Shown: positions 63,869-64,000 of the stretch, piece after piece
Layout of the letters: each line of letters opens with the position of its first letter
How positions within the stretch are numbered: position 1 is the stretch's first letter
Assembly: GCF_009765985.1 (NCBI RefSeq)
Contig: NZ_LMUM01000037.1
Span: 425,433 to 489,432, forward strand
Length of the DNA: 64,000 nucleotides
Direction of reading: 5' to 3'
DNA from: Acidobacterium sp. S8
GTDB taxonomy: Bacteria; Acidobacteriota; Terriglobia; Terriglobales; Acidobacteriaceae
The notes under the pieces: model-generated
What the model saw: the letters and a program-made list of their open reading frames with translations, nothing else
Told to the model about the DNA's origin: nothing
Databases searched by the model: none
Position numbers and translations under genes: made by a program

Positions 63869-64000
63869 GGCACCGCAAGTATTCGACCAGCAGCTGAAAA
63901 AGGGAAGCGCCGAGTTATTGATCCTCACCCTTGTAGAACATCGCTCACGCCACGGTTATGAGATCAGCAAGCTGATTGAAGAGCGCTCCGGGGGCGCGCT
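63858..64000 (+). CDS. PadR-family transcriptional regulator, N-terminal part (cut by window end)
   Basis: The first 47 residues are visible, MQHMAPQVFDQQLKKGSAEL, then LLILTLVEHRSRHGYEISKL and IEERSGGA. This is the winged-helix opening of PadR proteins. A second Met is at codon 4. The rest lies outside the window. Confidence 0.85.
   Translation, partial: MQHMAPQVFDQQLKKGSAELLILTLVEHRSRHGYEISKLIEERSGGA

Overview
The window looks like chromosomal DNA of an Acidobacteriota member, probably Acidobacteriaceae / Terriglobia. The evidence is a long Oar-like TonB-dependent receptor with an N-terminal carboxypeptidase-regulatory domain, a hopanoid (hpn) gene cluster, two tandem DUF507 genes, a LytS/LytTR pair, moderately high GC, and intergenic G-rich repeats. 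This assignment is inference from gene content; no rRNA is present. The left edge carries the 3' end of a tRNA and the right edge cuts a PadR regulator.

Layout. 1-6.4 kb: acyl-CoA ligase and carboxylesterase on the minus strand, then a MaoC hydratase, a secreted GH5-like protein with four CxxC motifs and a TetR regulator on the plus strand. 6.4-10.7 kb: a gene graveyard with C-terminal pieces of a porin and of hypF abutting each other, then frameshifted remnants of a PhzF isomerase, a TPR protein and a histidine kinase. 10.7-20.3 kb: Nramp-like transporter, tRNA-Glu, flavin monooxygenase, DUF507 pair, 2Fe-2S ferredoxin, recJ, Tat sulfatase, an outer-membrane protein and a DoxX-like fragment. 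20.5-24.2 kb: Oar-like receptor. 24.2-24.7 kb: repeat-rich spacer.

24.7-36.2 kb is the hopanoid region: hpnA, hpnG, two zinc alcohol dehydrogenases, hpnC, hpnD, hpnE and a GH15 hydrolase on the plus strand, then hpnJ and two short EamA proteins on the minus strand. HpnC/D/E make squalene from farnesyl diphosphate; HpnA, HpnG and HpnJ act on or around the C35 side chain. Squalene-hopene cyclase and hpnH are not in the window. ispG of the MEP pathway, which supplies the isoprenoid precursors, lies at 47.3-48.6 kb.

36.4-40 kb: an efflux-like hlyD-TPR-tolC operon without an inner-membrane pump. 40-43 kb: queF, an MFS transporter and a membrane glycosyltransferase. 43-50 kb: a repeat-bearing spacer, a beta-barrel protein, a Lys/Ser-rich protein, a phospholipase-C-like phosphoesterase, ispG, a frameshifted cupin gene, a META-domain protein and a Phd/VapC toxin-antitoxin pair. 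50-54 kb: alcohol dehydrogenase, LytTR regulator and LytS kinase. 53.5-60.4 kb: anmK overlapping a peptide-binding lipoprotein (possibly cell-wall recycling), then a polyol-type dehydrogenase / SDR / secreted metallo-beta-lactamase-fold operon converging on an ACS-type MFS transporter. 60.5-64 kb: queG, a broken membrane-protein gene, a membrane-anchored MutS-like ATPase and padR with a palindrome over its start codon.

The best candidates for new biology are the two dehydrogenases inside the hopanoid operon, the ArnEF-like EamA pair beside hpnJ, the pump-less tripartite operon, and the CxxC-rich GH5-like protein lacking its usual acid/base residue.
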